Below, one piece after another: positions 18,270-26,620 of a stretch of DNA of 64,000 nt. The translations under genes and the position numbers were made by a program. Location of the stretch: contig NZ_JAMKBJ010000003.1 in NCBI RefSeq assembly GCF_027563315.1, positions 1 to 64,000 on the forward strand. Reading direction: 5' to 3'. Within the stretch, counting starts at the first letter, position 1. Every line of letters starts with the position of its first letter. The notes beneath the pieces were generated by a model. It saw only the letters and a program-made list of their open reading frames with translations. It searched no databases and was not told the origin of the DNA. The stretch is from Paenisporosarcina quisquiliarum (GTDB lineage: Bacteria > Bacillota > Bacilli > Bacillales_A > Planococcaceae).

Positions 18270-19892
18270 TTAATACGAAATGACTTTATGTTTTCCGTTA
18301 AATTCAAACGGTTGAGATAAAAGATCATCTATTAAGGTAGGACCCACTTCATTTAAAAATAATAATGGGCTAAACCATCGTTCTTGTAAGGTATACTCTG
18401 GGAAAATAAACCCTTCAATATGATTGTATTTTCGAAGCTTCACATCGTGACGCAACAAATTGGCATCCTCTATTTTACGGCTTAAGTAAGTAAATTGTTT
18501 TTCATGAATTTGTAAATTTTTTTCAGTTAGAACGGAAAATGCCGAAGCTGATTGTGTTGATGCTAAATGATCGGCAAGTTTTCCGTATTGCGCAACCAAT
18601 GTTTTTTGGATTTCTAGAATCATTTCTTCCGCAACATCATCTTTAACATCATCCATGAATGTTTGCTTATGCAATTGCAGTTGTCCATCGAAAACACTTT
18701 CTAGTGGCAGACCAAGCTCATCCAAATACTGTTTGGATTTTCTGTCAATAATCGTAATAGATAAACGAGGTACGATAACAGGTAATTCCATATCAAAATG
18801 TTCGAACATCGTTTTGAATGTTGCCCAATACGCAAGTTCGCCCGGACCACCAATGAATGCTAAAACAGGAAACACCATTTCCTGCATTAACGGTCGTGTT
18901 ACAACATTATTACTCAATCGTTCGGGATGATTTTTGGCAATGTCCAGTAATTCATGTTTTGTAAAAGAGAGACCCGCGGCTTCATTATGAAATACTCCAT
19001 CCACCTGTTTCAATAAAAAGCGTTCTCCATTTTCTACGAAGAACAAGTTGGCACTGTCGCTCGAAGCTTGTATAGGTTGTCCATAACCTGCTTGTTGAAA
19101 ACGAGTTTCTTGGTCGACAACTAGTGTTGCAATTTCTGGAGCCTGTTCTATCATCTTCTCAAAATAGGGAGATTCATAACGTCGAAGAGATTCGTATGCG
19201 GCGTCAATCATTAATAAACCTTCATTTGCAAAAAAATCATGCATCATGACGGTGAAAAATTGACTATACGTTGAAACTTGATCGGCAATTTTCAAATACT
19301 TTTGAAGCATTTCTTTCGTGTAAACCGTTTCAGTGAATTGTTTAAAGACGTCCTGAATAAAGGATTGTAATTTTTCAGTCTCAAGCATACTTTCTGACGC
19401 CATTTGCTTGCGATTCGGTCGATCGTTATAGGTTGTTTTGATTAAACTTCCACGTTGAGGCGTGAAAGTCGAGTTGATTTCATCTAGGTCATGGTCTTCT
19501 CCAGCAATCCAGAAAACGGGCACGACTGGAATACCTAATGCTTCACGTTGCTGCTTCGCCATGATCACGATTGAAATCGCTTTATGTACGGAATAGAGAG
19601 GACCGGTCAATAATCCCGCTTGCTGTCCACCGATAACGACTAGCGCATTCTCTTCCAACTCTTTTAAATGCGTGTCCACTTTTTCGCTATGAGTTAGATT
19701 CGCCATATATTCGCGGATTACTTTTGTCAGTTGTGTTCTATCTACTCGGTGCGATTTTAATGTCTTTGCCCGATTCTCAAAAGATCTCTGATTCGGCAAG
19801 TAATGAAAAAAGGTAGAAAGGTCTTCCTTTTGCGAATAGAAATCAGCCATAAAAGGACTGCTATTTGGTTGATTAATTTGGTCATATATCAT
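18270..19892 (-). CDS. bshC: Bacillithiol biosynthesis cysteine-adding enzyme BshC
   Basis: Adds cysteine to glucosaminyl malate in the last step of bacillithiol synthesis, the main low-molecular-weight thiol of many Bacillales. The product is 540 residues (B. subtilis YllA/BshC is 539). Visible family features are VIGGQQAGLLTGPLYSVHKAISIV, FWIAGEDHDLDEI and a C-terminal coiled-coil region. Start ATG at 19892 is preferred because AAGGGG lies 9 bases upstream; an ATG at 19946 has no such site. It lies upstream of mraZ as in B. subtilis, but with its own terminator. Confidence 0.93.
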   Translation of the reverse strand: MIYDQINQPNSSPFMADFYSQKEDLSTFFHYLPNQRSFENRAKTLKSHRVDRTQLTKVIREYMANLTHSEKVDTHLKELEENALVVIGGQQAGLLTGPLYSVHKAISIVIMAKQQREALGIPVVPVFWIAGEDHDLDEINSTFTPQRGSLIKTTYNDRPNRKQMASESMLETEKLQSFIQDVFKQFTETVYTKEMLQKYLKIADQVSTYSQFFTVMMHDFFANEGLLMIDAAYESLRRYESPYFEKMIEQAPEIATLVVDQETRFQQAGYGQPIQASSDSANLFFVENGERFLLKQVDGVFHNEAAGLSFTKHELLDIAKNHPERLSNNVVTRPLMQEMVFPVLAFIGGPGELAYWATFKTMFEHFDMELPVIVPRLSITIIDRKSKQYLDELGLPLESVFDGQLQLHKQTFMDDVKDDVAEEMILEIQKTLVAQYGKLADHLASTQSASAFSVLTEKNLQIHEKQFTYLSRKIEDANLLRHDVKLRKYNHIEGFIFPEYTLQERWFSPLLFLNEVGPTLIDDLLSQPFEFNGKHKVISY

Positions 19893-19974
19893 CGTGGTAA
19901 CCCCTTTTGCTTCTAAATACAAATCGAGTATATCATTTGATGGCACGCCTGGAAAAACAAACGACTTACATGGA

Positions 19975-20364
19975 TTAATTCATGAATTCCATCACTTTTA
20001 ATACGAGCCCAACACACCAGACAATAAAGTAGGCAAAACTGAGAACCAAAAACAAGAACCTCCAAATTTTACGGAGCAAAGGGATTAATTCAATCTCCTT
20101 CTTTGACTTCCATTCCAAAATTGTCAAGAGGACGCTCGTTATTATGGCAAAACTCAGAACAACTCCCATCACCTGTATTTGAAACAAAGACTTTATAGCG
20201 ACTGGGACAGCCATAAATAGAAGAAAAGTAGTTATATCGGCTGCATGTCCAAAAGCTCTCGATGTTTTCTTTGTTAGTTTCAATGAGATGATATAAACCA
20301 CAATAAACATGAAAATAGGAAATACGATGAGGAAACTAATAGTTGCTTGAATTATATTATTCAT
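19975..20364 (-). CDS. DUF3397 family membrane protein
   Basis: Small integral membrane protein of about 129 residues with four predicted membrane segments. I assign it to DUF3397, a family commonly found next to bshC in Bacillales. Start ATG at 20364 lies inside the end of panE (8 base overlap) with GAAGGGTGAGG upstream, so the two are probably co-translated. Function unknown. Confidence 0.7.
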   Translation of the reverse strand: MNNIIQATISFLIVFPIFMFIVVYIISLKLTKKTSRAFGHAADITTFLLFMAVPVAIKSLFQIQVMGVVLSFAIITSVLLTILEWKSKKEIELIPLLRKIWRFLFLVLSFAYFIVWCVGLVLKVMEFMN

Positions 20365-21259
20365 GAACCTCACCCTTCTCATCAAATGCCAACACGAAAT
20401 GATAGAGCGTTCGCAGAACAGGCAAATCTTTTTTCCTACCCACAGCCAGTTGAAGCAAGGCTCCTACGATTGGTTCAATCTCAGTCGTACGACGATTAAG
20501 TCGATCCTGTAACATAGAAGAATTGTTTTTCGAAGTTTTGAAACAAAGTGCTTTGACTTCTTCAAAGGACAGTAAATTCGATATCTCCGGAAAAGCATTT
20601 TCTAACTCACTGAATACTGTTTTCATTAGCTCAAAGGCATGGGTGTTTGAAAGGAGGTCCCCATTTTTTATTTGTAAAATTGCGGTGATTGGATTAATAC
20701 AAGCGTTTAATATAGCTTTTCTTAATACAATTCCATAAGCATCTTCCGCCAACTCGATTTGAAACGAATCGGACTGAAATATAGTGAAGTCCAATTGACT
20801 TGTATTTTTTATGTATGGAGCAATTTTTGTGACGCCGATTCCTTTATGCACAACTGTTGTTGAATCCTTTTTCATGGCACCATGTTCAATTGTCGCGATA
20901 TAAATAGGATGATGTTTAAATTGGTCAATCCACTGTAAGTGAGCAATGCCATTTTGAATAAACAGAAGCGCTGTTGTTTCAGGTAAAGAATTCAACTCCA
21001 CTTGAAGAGTAGATAAATGATGATACTTCACCGCAATAATCCATAATGCATCAGTAGGAGCTTGATTGAATTCTGTACTGGCAAAAACTTTTGTTTTCAA
21101 GGTCCCACCATCAGGTTGAATGCGTGTTATTCCTTCTTTATTAAGAATTTCAGCTTGTTTAGTTGTTCTAGTTATGTACGTAACTTCATGTTTTTGCTCA
21201 CTTGCGTATGAGCCAATCAGTAAACCAATTGCCCCTGCTCCGACGATGACTACTTTCAA
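20357..21259 (-). CDS. panE: 2-dehydropantoate 2-reductase (ketopantoate reductase)
   Basis: NADPH-dependent enzyme making pantoate for pantothenate and coenzyme A. The product is 300 residues, with the N-terminal Rossmann motif VVIVGAGAIGLLIGSYA and a C-terminal helical ApbA/PanE domain with the KAILNACINPITAIL segment carrying the catalytic Lys. Corresponds by position to B. subtilis YlbQ. The start codon is TTG at 21259 with GGGAG upstream. The downstream DUF3397 gene overlaps it. Confidence 0.87.
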   Translation of the reverse strand: MKVVIVGAGAIGLLIGSYASEQKHEVTYITRTTKQAEILNKEGITRIQPDGGTLKTKVFASTEFNQAPTDALWIIAVKYHHLSTLQVELNSLPETTALLFIQNGIAHLQWIDQFKHHPIYIATIEHGAMKKDSTTVVHKGIGVTKIAPYIKNTSQLDFTIFQSDSFQIELAEDAYGIVLRKAILNACINPITAILQIKNGDLLSNTHAFELMKTVFSELENAFPEISNLLSFEEVKALCFKTSKNNSSMLQDRLNRRTTEIEPIVGALLQLAVGRKKDLPVLRTLYHFVLAFDEKGEVHE

Positions 21260-21336
21260 TTAACATTCAACTCCCAAATGAAAAGCGCAATGCGCTATTA
21301 TTGCAAGACTGTTACTTTAAGCTTATCGATTGTATA

Positions 21337-21369
21337 AGAAAAGGCCTACCAACAAACGGCAGACCTTTC
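21337..21369 (-). terminator. Intrinsic terminator of the acyl-CoA carboxylase operon
   Basis: An 11 bp stem with G-U pairs (21340-21350 with 21358-21368) and a 7 nt loop is followed on the minus strand by TTTTCTT. It lies just after the stop of the carboxyltransferase gene. Nothing else is seen between it and panE. Confidence 0.75.
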
Positions 21370-21382
21370 GTCTTTCAAATAA

Positions 21383-22924
21383 TTATACTGGATAAACTGG
21401 ATGTTTACGAGGTGGTTGTGGAATATGTTTCGTACTATAGGCACGGTAACGCATCGCCAGAACTTCTCGTAAATTACTTGGTGAAACAATCTCATCAATA
21501 ATCATTTCGGAAGCTAATTTGTAAATATCAATTTGCTCTTTATATTCCTGATGTTTTTCCTGAACGAATTTCAAACGTTCTTTTGGATCTTCGATTGCTT
21601 CAATTTTGTTTGAGAATACTGCATTAACTGCAGCTTCAGGACCCATTACAGCGATTTGAGCAGTCGGCAATGCGATACACACATCCGGTTCAAAAGCAGG
21701 ACCTGCCATTGCATATAATCCAGCTCCATATGCTTTACGCACAATAACCGAAATTTTAGGCACGGTAGCAGAACTCATGGCCATGATCAGTTTGGCACCA
21801 TGGCGAATGATGCCAGCCCGCTCAACTTTTGTACCAATCATAAATCCAGGTACGTCTGCAAGGAACAACAATGGAATTCCAAAAGCATCACACAAATTGA
21901 TGAATTTCGCAGCTTTGTCAGCGGAATCAACGAATAACACGCCACCTTTTGCTTTCGGTTGGTTCGCAATAATTCCCACGGCCTGACCTTCAATTCGCGC
22001 AAGTCCCGTGATGATTTCAGGTGCAAACAATTTCTTAATGTCAAAGAATGATCCTTCATCAATTAATTGATCAATCGCTTCATACATATCGAAAGGAGCA
22101 TTTTGATTTTCAGGAATAATTGCTTCCAGTGTACGTCCTTCTTTTGCCGCTTTAGGTTCCACCACTTTTGGCATTTCCGTATAGTTCGCAGGGAAGTAAG
22201 CTAAATAACGTCTAGCTTCTGAAATGGCTTCTTGTTCTGTAGATACTAATACATCTCCACATCCACTAACTGAACAGTGCATGCGTGCGCCACCCATTTC
22301 TTCCAACGTCACTTTTTCACCGATTACTTTTTCAGCCATTCGCGGTGAGCCTAAGTACATGGAGGCATTTCCTTCTACCATGATAACGATATCGCAAAAT
22401 GCAGGAATGTAAGCACCACCTGCAGCTGATGGACCGAATAACAAGCAGATTTGCGGAACAAATCCAGACATACGAACTTGATTGTGGAATATCTTACCTG
22501 CTCCACGTCGATTCGGGAACATGTCTAATTGGTCGGTAATTCGCGCTCCTGCAGAATCGACCAAATAAAGCATCGGCACTCGGTTTTTCTCAGCAATTTC
22601 CTGAATGCGAATGATTTTCTCAACCGTACGGGATCCCCATGAGCCCGCTTTTACTGTCGAATCATTTGCCATCACGCAAACTTGTTGGCCACCGACTTTA
22701 CCTGTTGCTGTTACAACGCCATCTGCAGGTAAGTCACCTGCTTCACAATTTGCAAATCGACCATCTTCCAAATATTCACCGTCATCAAACAGCAAAGCTA
22801 AACGATCGCGGACGAATAATTTATTTTGCTCTTTCATTTTTTCATGATATTTTGAATGACCACCTGCAAAAATACTAGACAACTTTTCTTCCAGGCGTTC
22901 GTTGTATGTTGTTTTTACCGTCAT
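21383..22924 (-). CDS. Acyl-CoA carboxylase carboxyltransferase subunit (YngE-like)
   Basis: Biotin-dependent carboxyltransferase of 513 residues with fused N- and C-terminal crotonase-like halves. The pattern GRFANCEAGDLPADGVVTATGKVGG, MANDSTVKAGSWG and GPSAAGGAYIPAFCDI places it with acyl-CoA carboxylase beta subunits such as B. subtilis YngE and methylcrotonyl-CoA carboxylase. Substrate (methylcrotonyl-, propionyl- or another acyl-CoA) cannot be fixed from sequence alone. ATG at 22924 has AAGGGGG upstream. It is the third gene of an operon with biotin carboxylase and carrier. Confidence 0.85.
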   Translation of the reverse strand: MTVKTTYNERLEEKLSSIFAGGHSKYHEKMKEQNKLFVRDRLALLFDDGEYLEDGRFANCEAGDLPADGVVTATGKVGGQQVCVMANDSTVKAGSWGSRTVEKIIRIQEIAEKNRVPMLYLVDSAGARITDQLDMFPNRRGAGKIFHNQVRMSGFVPQICLLFGPSAAGGAYIPAFCDIVIMVEGNASMYLGSPRMAEKVIGEKVTLEEMGGARMHCSVSGCGDVLVSTEQEAISEARRYLAYFPANYTEMPKVVEPKAAKEGRTLEAIIPENQNAPFDMYEAIDQLIDEGSFFDIKKLFAPEIITGLARIEGQAVGIIANQPKAKGGVLFVDSADKAAKFINLCDAFGIPLLFLADVPGFMIGTKVERAGIIRHGAKLIMAMSSATVPKISVIVRKAYGAGLYAMAGPAFEPDVCIALPTAQIAVMGPEAAVNAVFSNKIEAIEDPKERLKFVQEKHQEYKEQIDIYKLASEMIIDEIVSPSNLREVLAMRYRAYSTKHIPQPPRKHPVYPV

Positions 22925-22969
22925 GTATGTTACCCCCTTTGTTTCAATCCCTCTTACCCCTTGTAATTT

Positions 22970-23182
22970 TTACTCGAATGTTACAAGTACATCGCCTTCG
23001 TTTACGAAATCACCGATTTGAGCATCAATTTTCGCGATTTTACCAGCTGTTTCAGCTTCAACTGGAATTTCCATTTTCATCGATTCTAAAATCATAACCG
23101 TTTGTCCTGCAGTTACTTCTTCGCCTTCTTGTACTGTGATGTTAAATACCGTACCTGCCATTGTTGAGTGAATTTGTTTCAT
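22970..23182 (-). CDS. Biotin carboxyl carrier protein (biotin/lipoyl attachment domain)
   Basis: Free-standing biotin carrier of 70 residues. ESMKM at ~33-37 contains the lysine that receives biotin, and the fold is the usual pair of beta hairpins with GEEVTAGQTVMIL and GDFVNEGDVLVTFE. Start ATG at 23182 has GGAGG upstream, 1 base past the biotin carboxylase stop; a longer frame to 23245 lies within that gene. It carries CO2 between the carboxylase and carboxyltransferase encoded on either side, as in the B. subtilis yngHB arrangement. Confidence 0.9.
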   Translation of the reverse strand: MKQIHSTMAGTVFNITVQEGEEVTAGQTVMILESMKMEIPVEAETAGKIAKIDAQIGDFVNEGDVLVTFE

Positions 23183-23183
23183 G

Positions 23184-24539
23184 TTATTTTTCCTCCTTTT
23201 GTTGTTCAAGCCATTGTGGTAATACCGCTGTTGTATACGTTCCATTCATAAATGCATCTGCCCCTAAAAACTGCTGGAACAATGCAACATTCGTTTTAAC
23301 TCCTTCAATCGTAACAGATGAAAAGAATTGCTGAGCTTTTTTTACTGCCTGCTCACGGGAATCTGACTGAATGATTACTTTTGCAATCATCGGGTCATAG
23401 AACGGTGTCACTGAATTTCCTTCTTCGTAACCGGCATCAATACGAATGCCTTCCAACGAACCCCAGTCCAATCTGCTGATTTTTCCTGGTGAAGGGAAGA
23501 ATGTCTTCGGATCTTCTGCGTAAATACGGAATTCCAGTGCATGTCCAGATGACTGGATCTCTGACTGATTTATAATCGGAAGTGATTCCCCTTTTGCCAC
23601 CTGTAATTGCCATTCCACTAAATCAAAGCCAGTAACAGCTTCCGTAACTGGATGTTCCACTTGAAGTCGTGTATTCATTTCAAGGAAGTAAAAATCATTA
23701 TTTTCATCCACAATGAATTCCACAGTGCCTGCATTGCGATAATTTACAGCTTTTGCAGCATCAACAGCTGCTTGAAGCAACTTTTCACGTGCAGCTTGCG
23801 GGAAATTCGGTGATGGTGACTCTTCAATAACTTTTTGATTTCTTCGTTGTACGGAACAATTCCGTTCAAACAAATGAACAATATTCCCTTGGGTGTCACC
23901 AAAAATCTGTACTTCAATGTGACGTCCGCCAGAAATATATTTTTCCAAAAAGACAACGTCATCTCCGAAGTATGCTTTTGCACGTGTTTTCACGGAGACA
24001 AAATTCTGACTGAGCGCTTGCTCATCGTCACAGCGAATCATACCTATTCCGCCTCCACCACTGCTTGCTTTTAGCATAATCGGATAACCAATTCTTCGTG
24101 CTTCTTCCAATGCATCTTCCAGCGTTAGCACACCTTCATCCGTTCCAGGTACTACAGGAACACCGGCCGCCTGCATCGTTTGACGGGAACCGATTTTATC
24201 GCCCATTTTATCGATTGTTTCTGGCTTCGGTCCAATAAAAATCATGCCCTCTTCTTCAATCTTCCGTGCAAAACTCGCATTCTCTGAAAGTAGTCCATAT
24301 CCTGGATGAATTGCGTCAACCCCTTCACGCTTAGCCAAGGCTAAAATGTCATCCACTTTTAAATAAGACTGCTGAACTTGACTCGGTCCGATCAAGAAGG
24401 CTGAATCCGCTTCTTTAACATATGGCAATTCTGCATCCGCTTCGGCATAAATTGCTACTGTTTCAATATGTAATTTCTTACATGTTTCGATAATTCGACG
24501 TGCAATTTCTCCCCTGTTTGCTATTAAAACTTTCTTCAT
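23184..24539 (-). CDS. Acetyl/acyl-CoA carboxylase biotin carboxylase subunit
   Basis: ATP-grasp enzyme that carboxylates the biotin carrier. The product is 451 residues. Motifs include the N-terminal KKVLIANRGEIARRI, the glycine-rich KASSGGGGIGM that closes over ATP, and FLEMNTRLQVEHPVTE with catalytic Glu and Arg. It is AccC-like, but the operon partner is an acyl-CoA carboxyltransferase, so it probably belongs to branched-chain or odd-chain catabolism rather than fatty acid synthesis. Start ATG at 24539 has AGGGGG upstream. The promoter 50-75 bases upstream overlaps a perfect cre site. Confidence 0.88.
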   Translation of the reverse strand: MKKVLIANRGEIARRIIETCKKLHIETVAIYAEADAELPYVKEADSAFLIGPSQVQQSYLKVDDILALAKREGVDAIHPGYGLLSENASFARKIEEEGMIFIGPKPETIDKMGDKIGSRQTMQAAGVPVVPGTDEGVLTLEDALEEARRIGYPIMLKASSGGGGIGMIRCDDEQALSQNFVSVKTRAKAYFGDDVVFLEKYISGGRHIEVQIFGDTQGNIVHLFERNCSVQRRNQKVIEESPSPNFPQAAREKLLQAAVDAAKAVNYRNAGTVEFIVDENNDFYFLEMNTRLQVEHPVTEAVTGFDLVEWQLQVAKGESLPIINQSEIQSSGHALEFRIYAEDPKTFFPSPGKISRLDWGSLEGIRIDAGYEEGNSVTPFYDPMIAKVIIQSDSREQAVKKAQQFFSSVTIEGVKTNVALFQQFLGADAFMNGTYTTAVLPQWLEQQKEEK

Positions 24540-24586
24540 ATGTAGTCCCCCTATGCTGTTCAAACATGAAACCCCATCTTTAATAG

Positions 24587-24614
24587 TCTATACGAAAGAT
24601 GAAAACGATTTCAA
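24587..24614 (-). promoter_or_regulatory. Sigma-A-like promoter of the acyl-CoA carboxylase operon
   Basis: On the minus strand, TTGAAA (24614-24609) is followed by a 16 base spacer and TATAGA (24592-24587). It is the best promoter match upstream of the biotin carboxylase gene. The cre sequence covers the -35 box and spacer. Confidence 0.55.
24600..24613. promoter_or_regulatory. CcpA cre site
   Basis: TGAAAACGATTTCA agrees at every position with the catabolite-response consensus TGWAANCGNTNWCA. It overlaps the -35 box of the carboxylase operon promoter, a position expected to give CcpA repression when glucose is present. Confidence 0.7.
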
Positions 24615-24649
24615 CCTTTGAATGAAGAAATATTCAAACTACACAAACA

Positions 24650-24705
24650 AATATAAAAATGACCGTCTATTTTAAGATGTAATCCTAAAAGAAACGGTCT
24701 TTTTA
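24650..24705. terminator. Terminator after the rsfA-like gene
   Basis: A long imperfect stem (about 17 bp, 24662-24678 with 24682-24698) is flanked by T-rich sequence on both strands. It would end the minus-strand rsfA-like transcript just after its stop codon. Only minus-strand genes flank it. Confidence 0.7.
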
Positions 24706-24709
24706 TATA

Positions 24710-25090
24710 TTAATTTTTTTGGCTATTAAACGGACTTTCCAGACATACACGTTGAATTTGCTGAACGAAGGTTTTTAATTGTGCATGTTCTTTTTGAAGT
24801 CTATCATGCGCTTCCAGTAATTCCTCATAGCTAGACATCGCTTGTTTTAAGTGTGTATGCATGGGATGTTGGTATTTTTGTTTTGCATGGTTCAAGTCCT
24901 GTCCATACGTATGTCTCAGTGTTTTATTCCAGCGAAACCCACAAGCCTGTTTCGTTCGAGATAGTTTTTCAGCTGCCACTTCAAATGCATGAATTTGTGT
25001 GCCTCCGTTTTTTACTATCTCCAACACAGTAGTTGCTAATTTATGATCATCCTCTGCAGTCCATTGATCTTTTCTTTTAACTTGAGTCAT
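24710..25090 (-). CDS. RsfA-family prespore transcriptional regulator (YlbO)
   Basis: Small Myb/SANT-like DNA-binding protein of 126 residues. The N-terminal ~55 residues (KDQWTAEDDHKLATTVLEIV... ACGFRWNKTLR) form the helix-turn-helix unit, and the C-terminal part is a coiled coil. RsfA is the B. subtilis family member that adjusts sigma-F-dependent transcription in the prespore; by position this is the YlbO counterpart. A vegetative-type promoter is the best match upstream; I saw no clear sigma-F site. Several paralogues are usual per genome, so the exact orthologue is inferred. Confidence 0.82.
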   Translation of the reverse strand: MTQVKRKDQWTAEDDHKLATTVLEIVKNGGTQIHAFEVAAEKLSRTKQACGFRWNKTLRHTYGQDLNHAKQKYQHPMHTHLKQAMSSYEELLEAHDRLQKEHAQLKTFVQQIQRVCLESPFNSQKN

Positions 25091-25129
25091 ATATTCTTCA
25101 CCTCGCGCTTTTTTTCTACTATATGCGCG

Positions 25130-25157
25130 AATATAAAGAATAGAAGTTAAGGTTCAA
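25130..25157 (-). promoter_or_regulatory. Candidate promoter of the rsfA-like gene
   Basis: TTGAAC (25157-25152) is followed by a 16 base spacer and TATATT (25135-25130) on the minus strand, about 40 bases upstream of the start codon. AT-rich surroundings make chance matches fairly likely. Confidence 0.4.
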
Positions 25158-25328
25158 AAAGTAAAAAAAATGTACCTGCAAGGTAACTTTGATGATTGCA
25201 AAGTATCATTATTTGGGAAGAAAGACAGCAATGTAAACCTATTTAAACAAACCTAACTTAGATTAATATACAAGTTTAAGAATTCGAACTTTCTTCTTTA
25301 CACTCAATTAAAAAAGGTGGTCGGCTAT

Positions 25329-25567
25329 TTCTTTCGCTTTCCGCGGACGAAACGCCAGCTGCGGGCCAACAGGATGTTGGTCACGGAGGCGTTGCCAAAT
25401 TTCTTAGCTCTGCATTTTGCGACGAGTAACCGCAGAAGCAGCTCTACATTTTGCGACGAGTAACCGCAGGAGCAGCTCTACATTTTGCGACGAGTAACCG
25501 CAGGAGCAGCTCTGCACTTTGCGACGAGTAACCGCAGGAGCAACAAGATGTGGTGTTCTAGCCTCCG
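25329..25567. repeat. Intergenic repeat element with tandem array
   Basis: This fills most of the ~490 base gap between the rsfA-like gene and the enoyl-CoA hydratase. It begins CGCTTTCCGCGGACGAAACGC, also seen at 30.82 kb. It contains CCAAC-AGGAT-GTTGG (25366-25380) and then four tandem units. A 23 base stretch (25363-25385) recurs exactly, inverted, at 31123-31145. The left part of the gap (25158-25328) is AT-rich with no gene seen. Confidence 0.75.
25407..25542. repeat. Four-copy tandem repeat, period 34 bases
   Basis: Units start at 25407, 25441, 25475 and 25509. Each contains TTTGCGACGAGTAACCGCAG followed by GAGC or AAGC, and is joined by a GCTCTRCA-type spacer. This is the reverse complement of the 24-base core of the 6771-6934 array, with a different spacer. 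Identical spacing and spacer similarity suggest recent local duplication. Confidence 0.9.
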
Positions 25568-25578
25568 TTCCTTTATCT

Positions 25579-26340
25579 TTATTTTTTGCGGGAGAGGAAT
25601 TTTTGAACAGCTTTGTGATGCTCCTCGGCTTCCCAAAGTAGTGAACAGTTTTTAACTTCTTCCTTGATTTGACCAAGTAGATTTTGACCGATCCATTTAC
25701 GGATTAACATTTGTTTATATGCTCGGTGAACTGATGCCTCTACTTGTGTCATTTCAATTAGAAATGACTGTAAAGCTTGTTCTTTGTCACCGTCATATAC
25801 TTGTGTAGCCCAACCTTTCTCAAGTAGAGCATCTGCTGCATAAGGTTTGGATTCACATAGCATATGCATAGCTATATCTTGTCTTGCTAATTTTTCAAGT
25901 AAATAGGTTCCACCGCCCCAACCACTTGTAATGGCTAAAGAGCCTTGAATAAACCCAGCCTTAGCCTTTGATGAAACCAGGCGGAAATCACATGCTGTGG
26001 CAATCTCACACCCTCCTCCTACCGCGTGACCATTGACAAGGGCAATGACAGGCACAGGAAGGGTGGCAACGTTATATAAGACACTTGCCATCCGATCAAG
26101 CATTGGAAAGGCTTCATGTGCTGTATGAAGACCGTGAAAGATCGATAAATCGCCACCAGAACAAAACGCTTCATCGCCTTCACCGGTGATAACGACAAAT
26201 TGTATAGTTGAATCATTATGTACAGTTGAAACTAGTTTTTCAAGACCATCTATGACTTCATGATTGATTGCATTTCGAATTTCAGGTCGTTTAATCGTAA
26301 AACGTAGAATATTTTCTTCTCGATTAATGGCAAATGTCAT
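25579..26340 (-). CDS. Enoyl-CoA hydratase/isomerase family protein
   Basis: Crotonase-fold enzyme of 253 residues acting on acyl-CoA. The oxyanion-hole segments are visible as GEGDEAFCSGGDLSIF (~53-68) and ALVNGHAVGGGCEIATACDFRLV (~100-122). The usual glutamates of hydratases are not both evident (GSLAITSGWGGG in place of a typical PELG loop), so dehydratase activity is not assured. Start ATG at 26340 has AAGGAGG upstream. It stands alone between the rpmF terminator and a repeat element. It could serve the same degradation route as the carboxylase operon downstream. Confidence 0.8.
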   Translation of the reverse strand: MTFAINREENILRFTIKRPEIRNAINHEVIDGLEKLVSTVHNDSTIQFVVITGEGDEAFCSGGDLSIFHGLHTAHEAFPMLDRMASVLYNVATLPVPVIALVNGHAVGGGCEIATACDFRLVSSKAKAGFIQGSLAITSGWGGGTYLLEKLARQDIAMHMLCESKPYAADALLEKGWATQVYDGDKEQALQSFLIEMTQVEASVHRAYKQMLIRKWIGQNLLGQIKEEVKNCSLLWEAEEHHKAVQKFLSRKK

Positions 26341-26363
26341 TAGAGTTCCTCCTTGTAAATAGA

Positions 26364-26405
26364 GAAAAAGGCCACCGGAGAGCCATGGTCTCTCCGGTAG
26401 CCTTT
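26364..26405 (-). terminator. Intrinsic terminator of the ylbN-rpmF operon
   Basis: A long stem (AAGGC.ACCGGAGAG with CTCTCCGGT.GCCTT) and short loop are followed on the minus strand by TTTTT. It lies 18 bases after the rpmF stop. Confidence 0.9.
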
Positions 26406-26422
26406 ATAGAACAAATACTGAA

Positions 26423-26596
26423 TTATTTGCTCAATACTTCTTTCCCTTTGTATTGTCCGCATGATTTACAAACATGGTGAGCCAATTTTGATTCACCACA
26501 GTTTGGGCAAGCTACCATACCAGGTAGGGATAATTTGAAATGCGTACGACGTTTTCTTTTTACTGTTTTAGAAGTCTTTCTAAACGGTACAGCCAT
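26423..26596 (-). CDS. rpmF: 50S ribosomal protein L32
   Basis: Small zinc-ribbon protein of the large ribosomal subunit. The product is 57 residues: [19 protein letters not shown] at the N-terminus, then the four-cysteine zinc site CPNC (~28-31) and CKSC (~41-44), making this the zinc-binding (C+) form. Start ATG at 26596 is chosen over GTG 26605, since AAGGAGGTG lies 7-8 bases upstream of it and the family begins MAVP. Co-transcribed with ylbN from a perfect-consensus promoter. Confidence 0.98.
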   Translation of the reverse strand: MAVPFRKTSKTVKRKRRTHFKLSLPGMVACPNCGESKLAHHVCKSCGQYKGKEVLSK

Positions 26597-26620
26597 TGGT
26601 GGCACCTCCTTACAGATCGT

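Noticed and set aside
21383..24539. Acetyl-CoA carboxylase for fatty acid synthesis
   Set aside because: The carboxyltransferase is the fused acyl-CoA type (YngE-like), not AccA/AccD, and the operon has a cre site.
25407..25542. CRISPR array or coding repeat
   Set aside because: Spacers of about 10 bases are almost identical. The open frame across it exists only because of the repeat and has no ribosome site.
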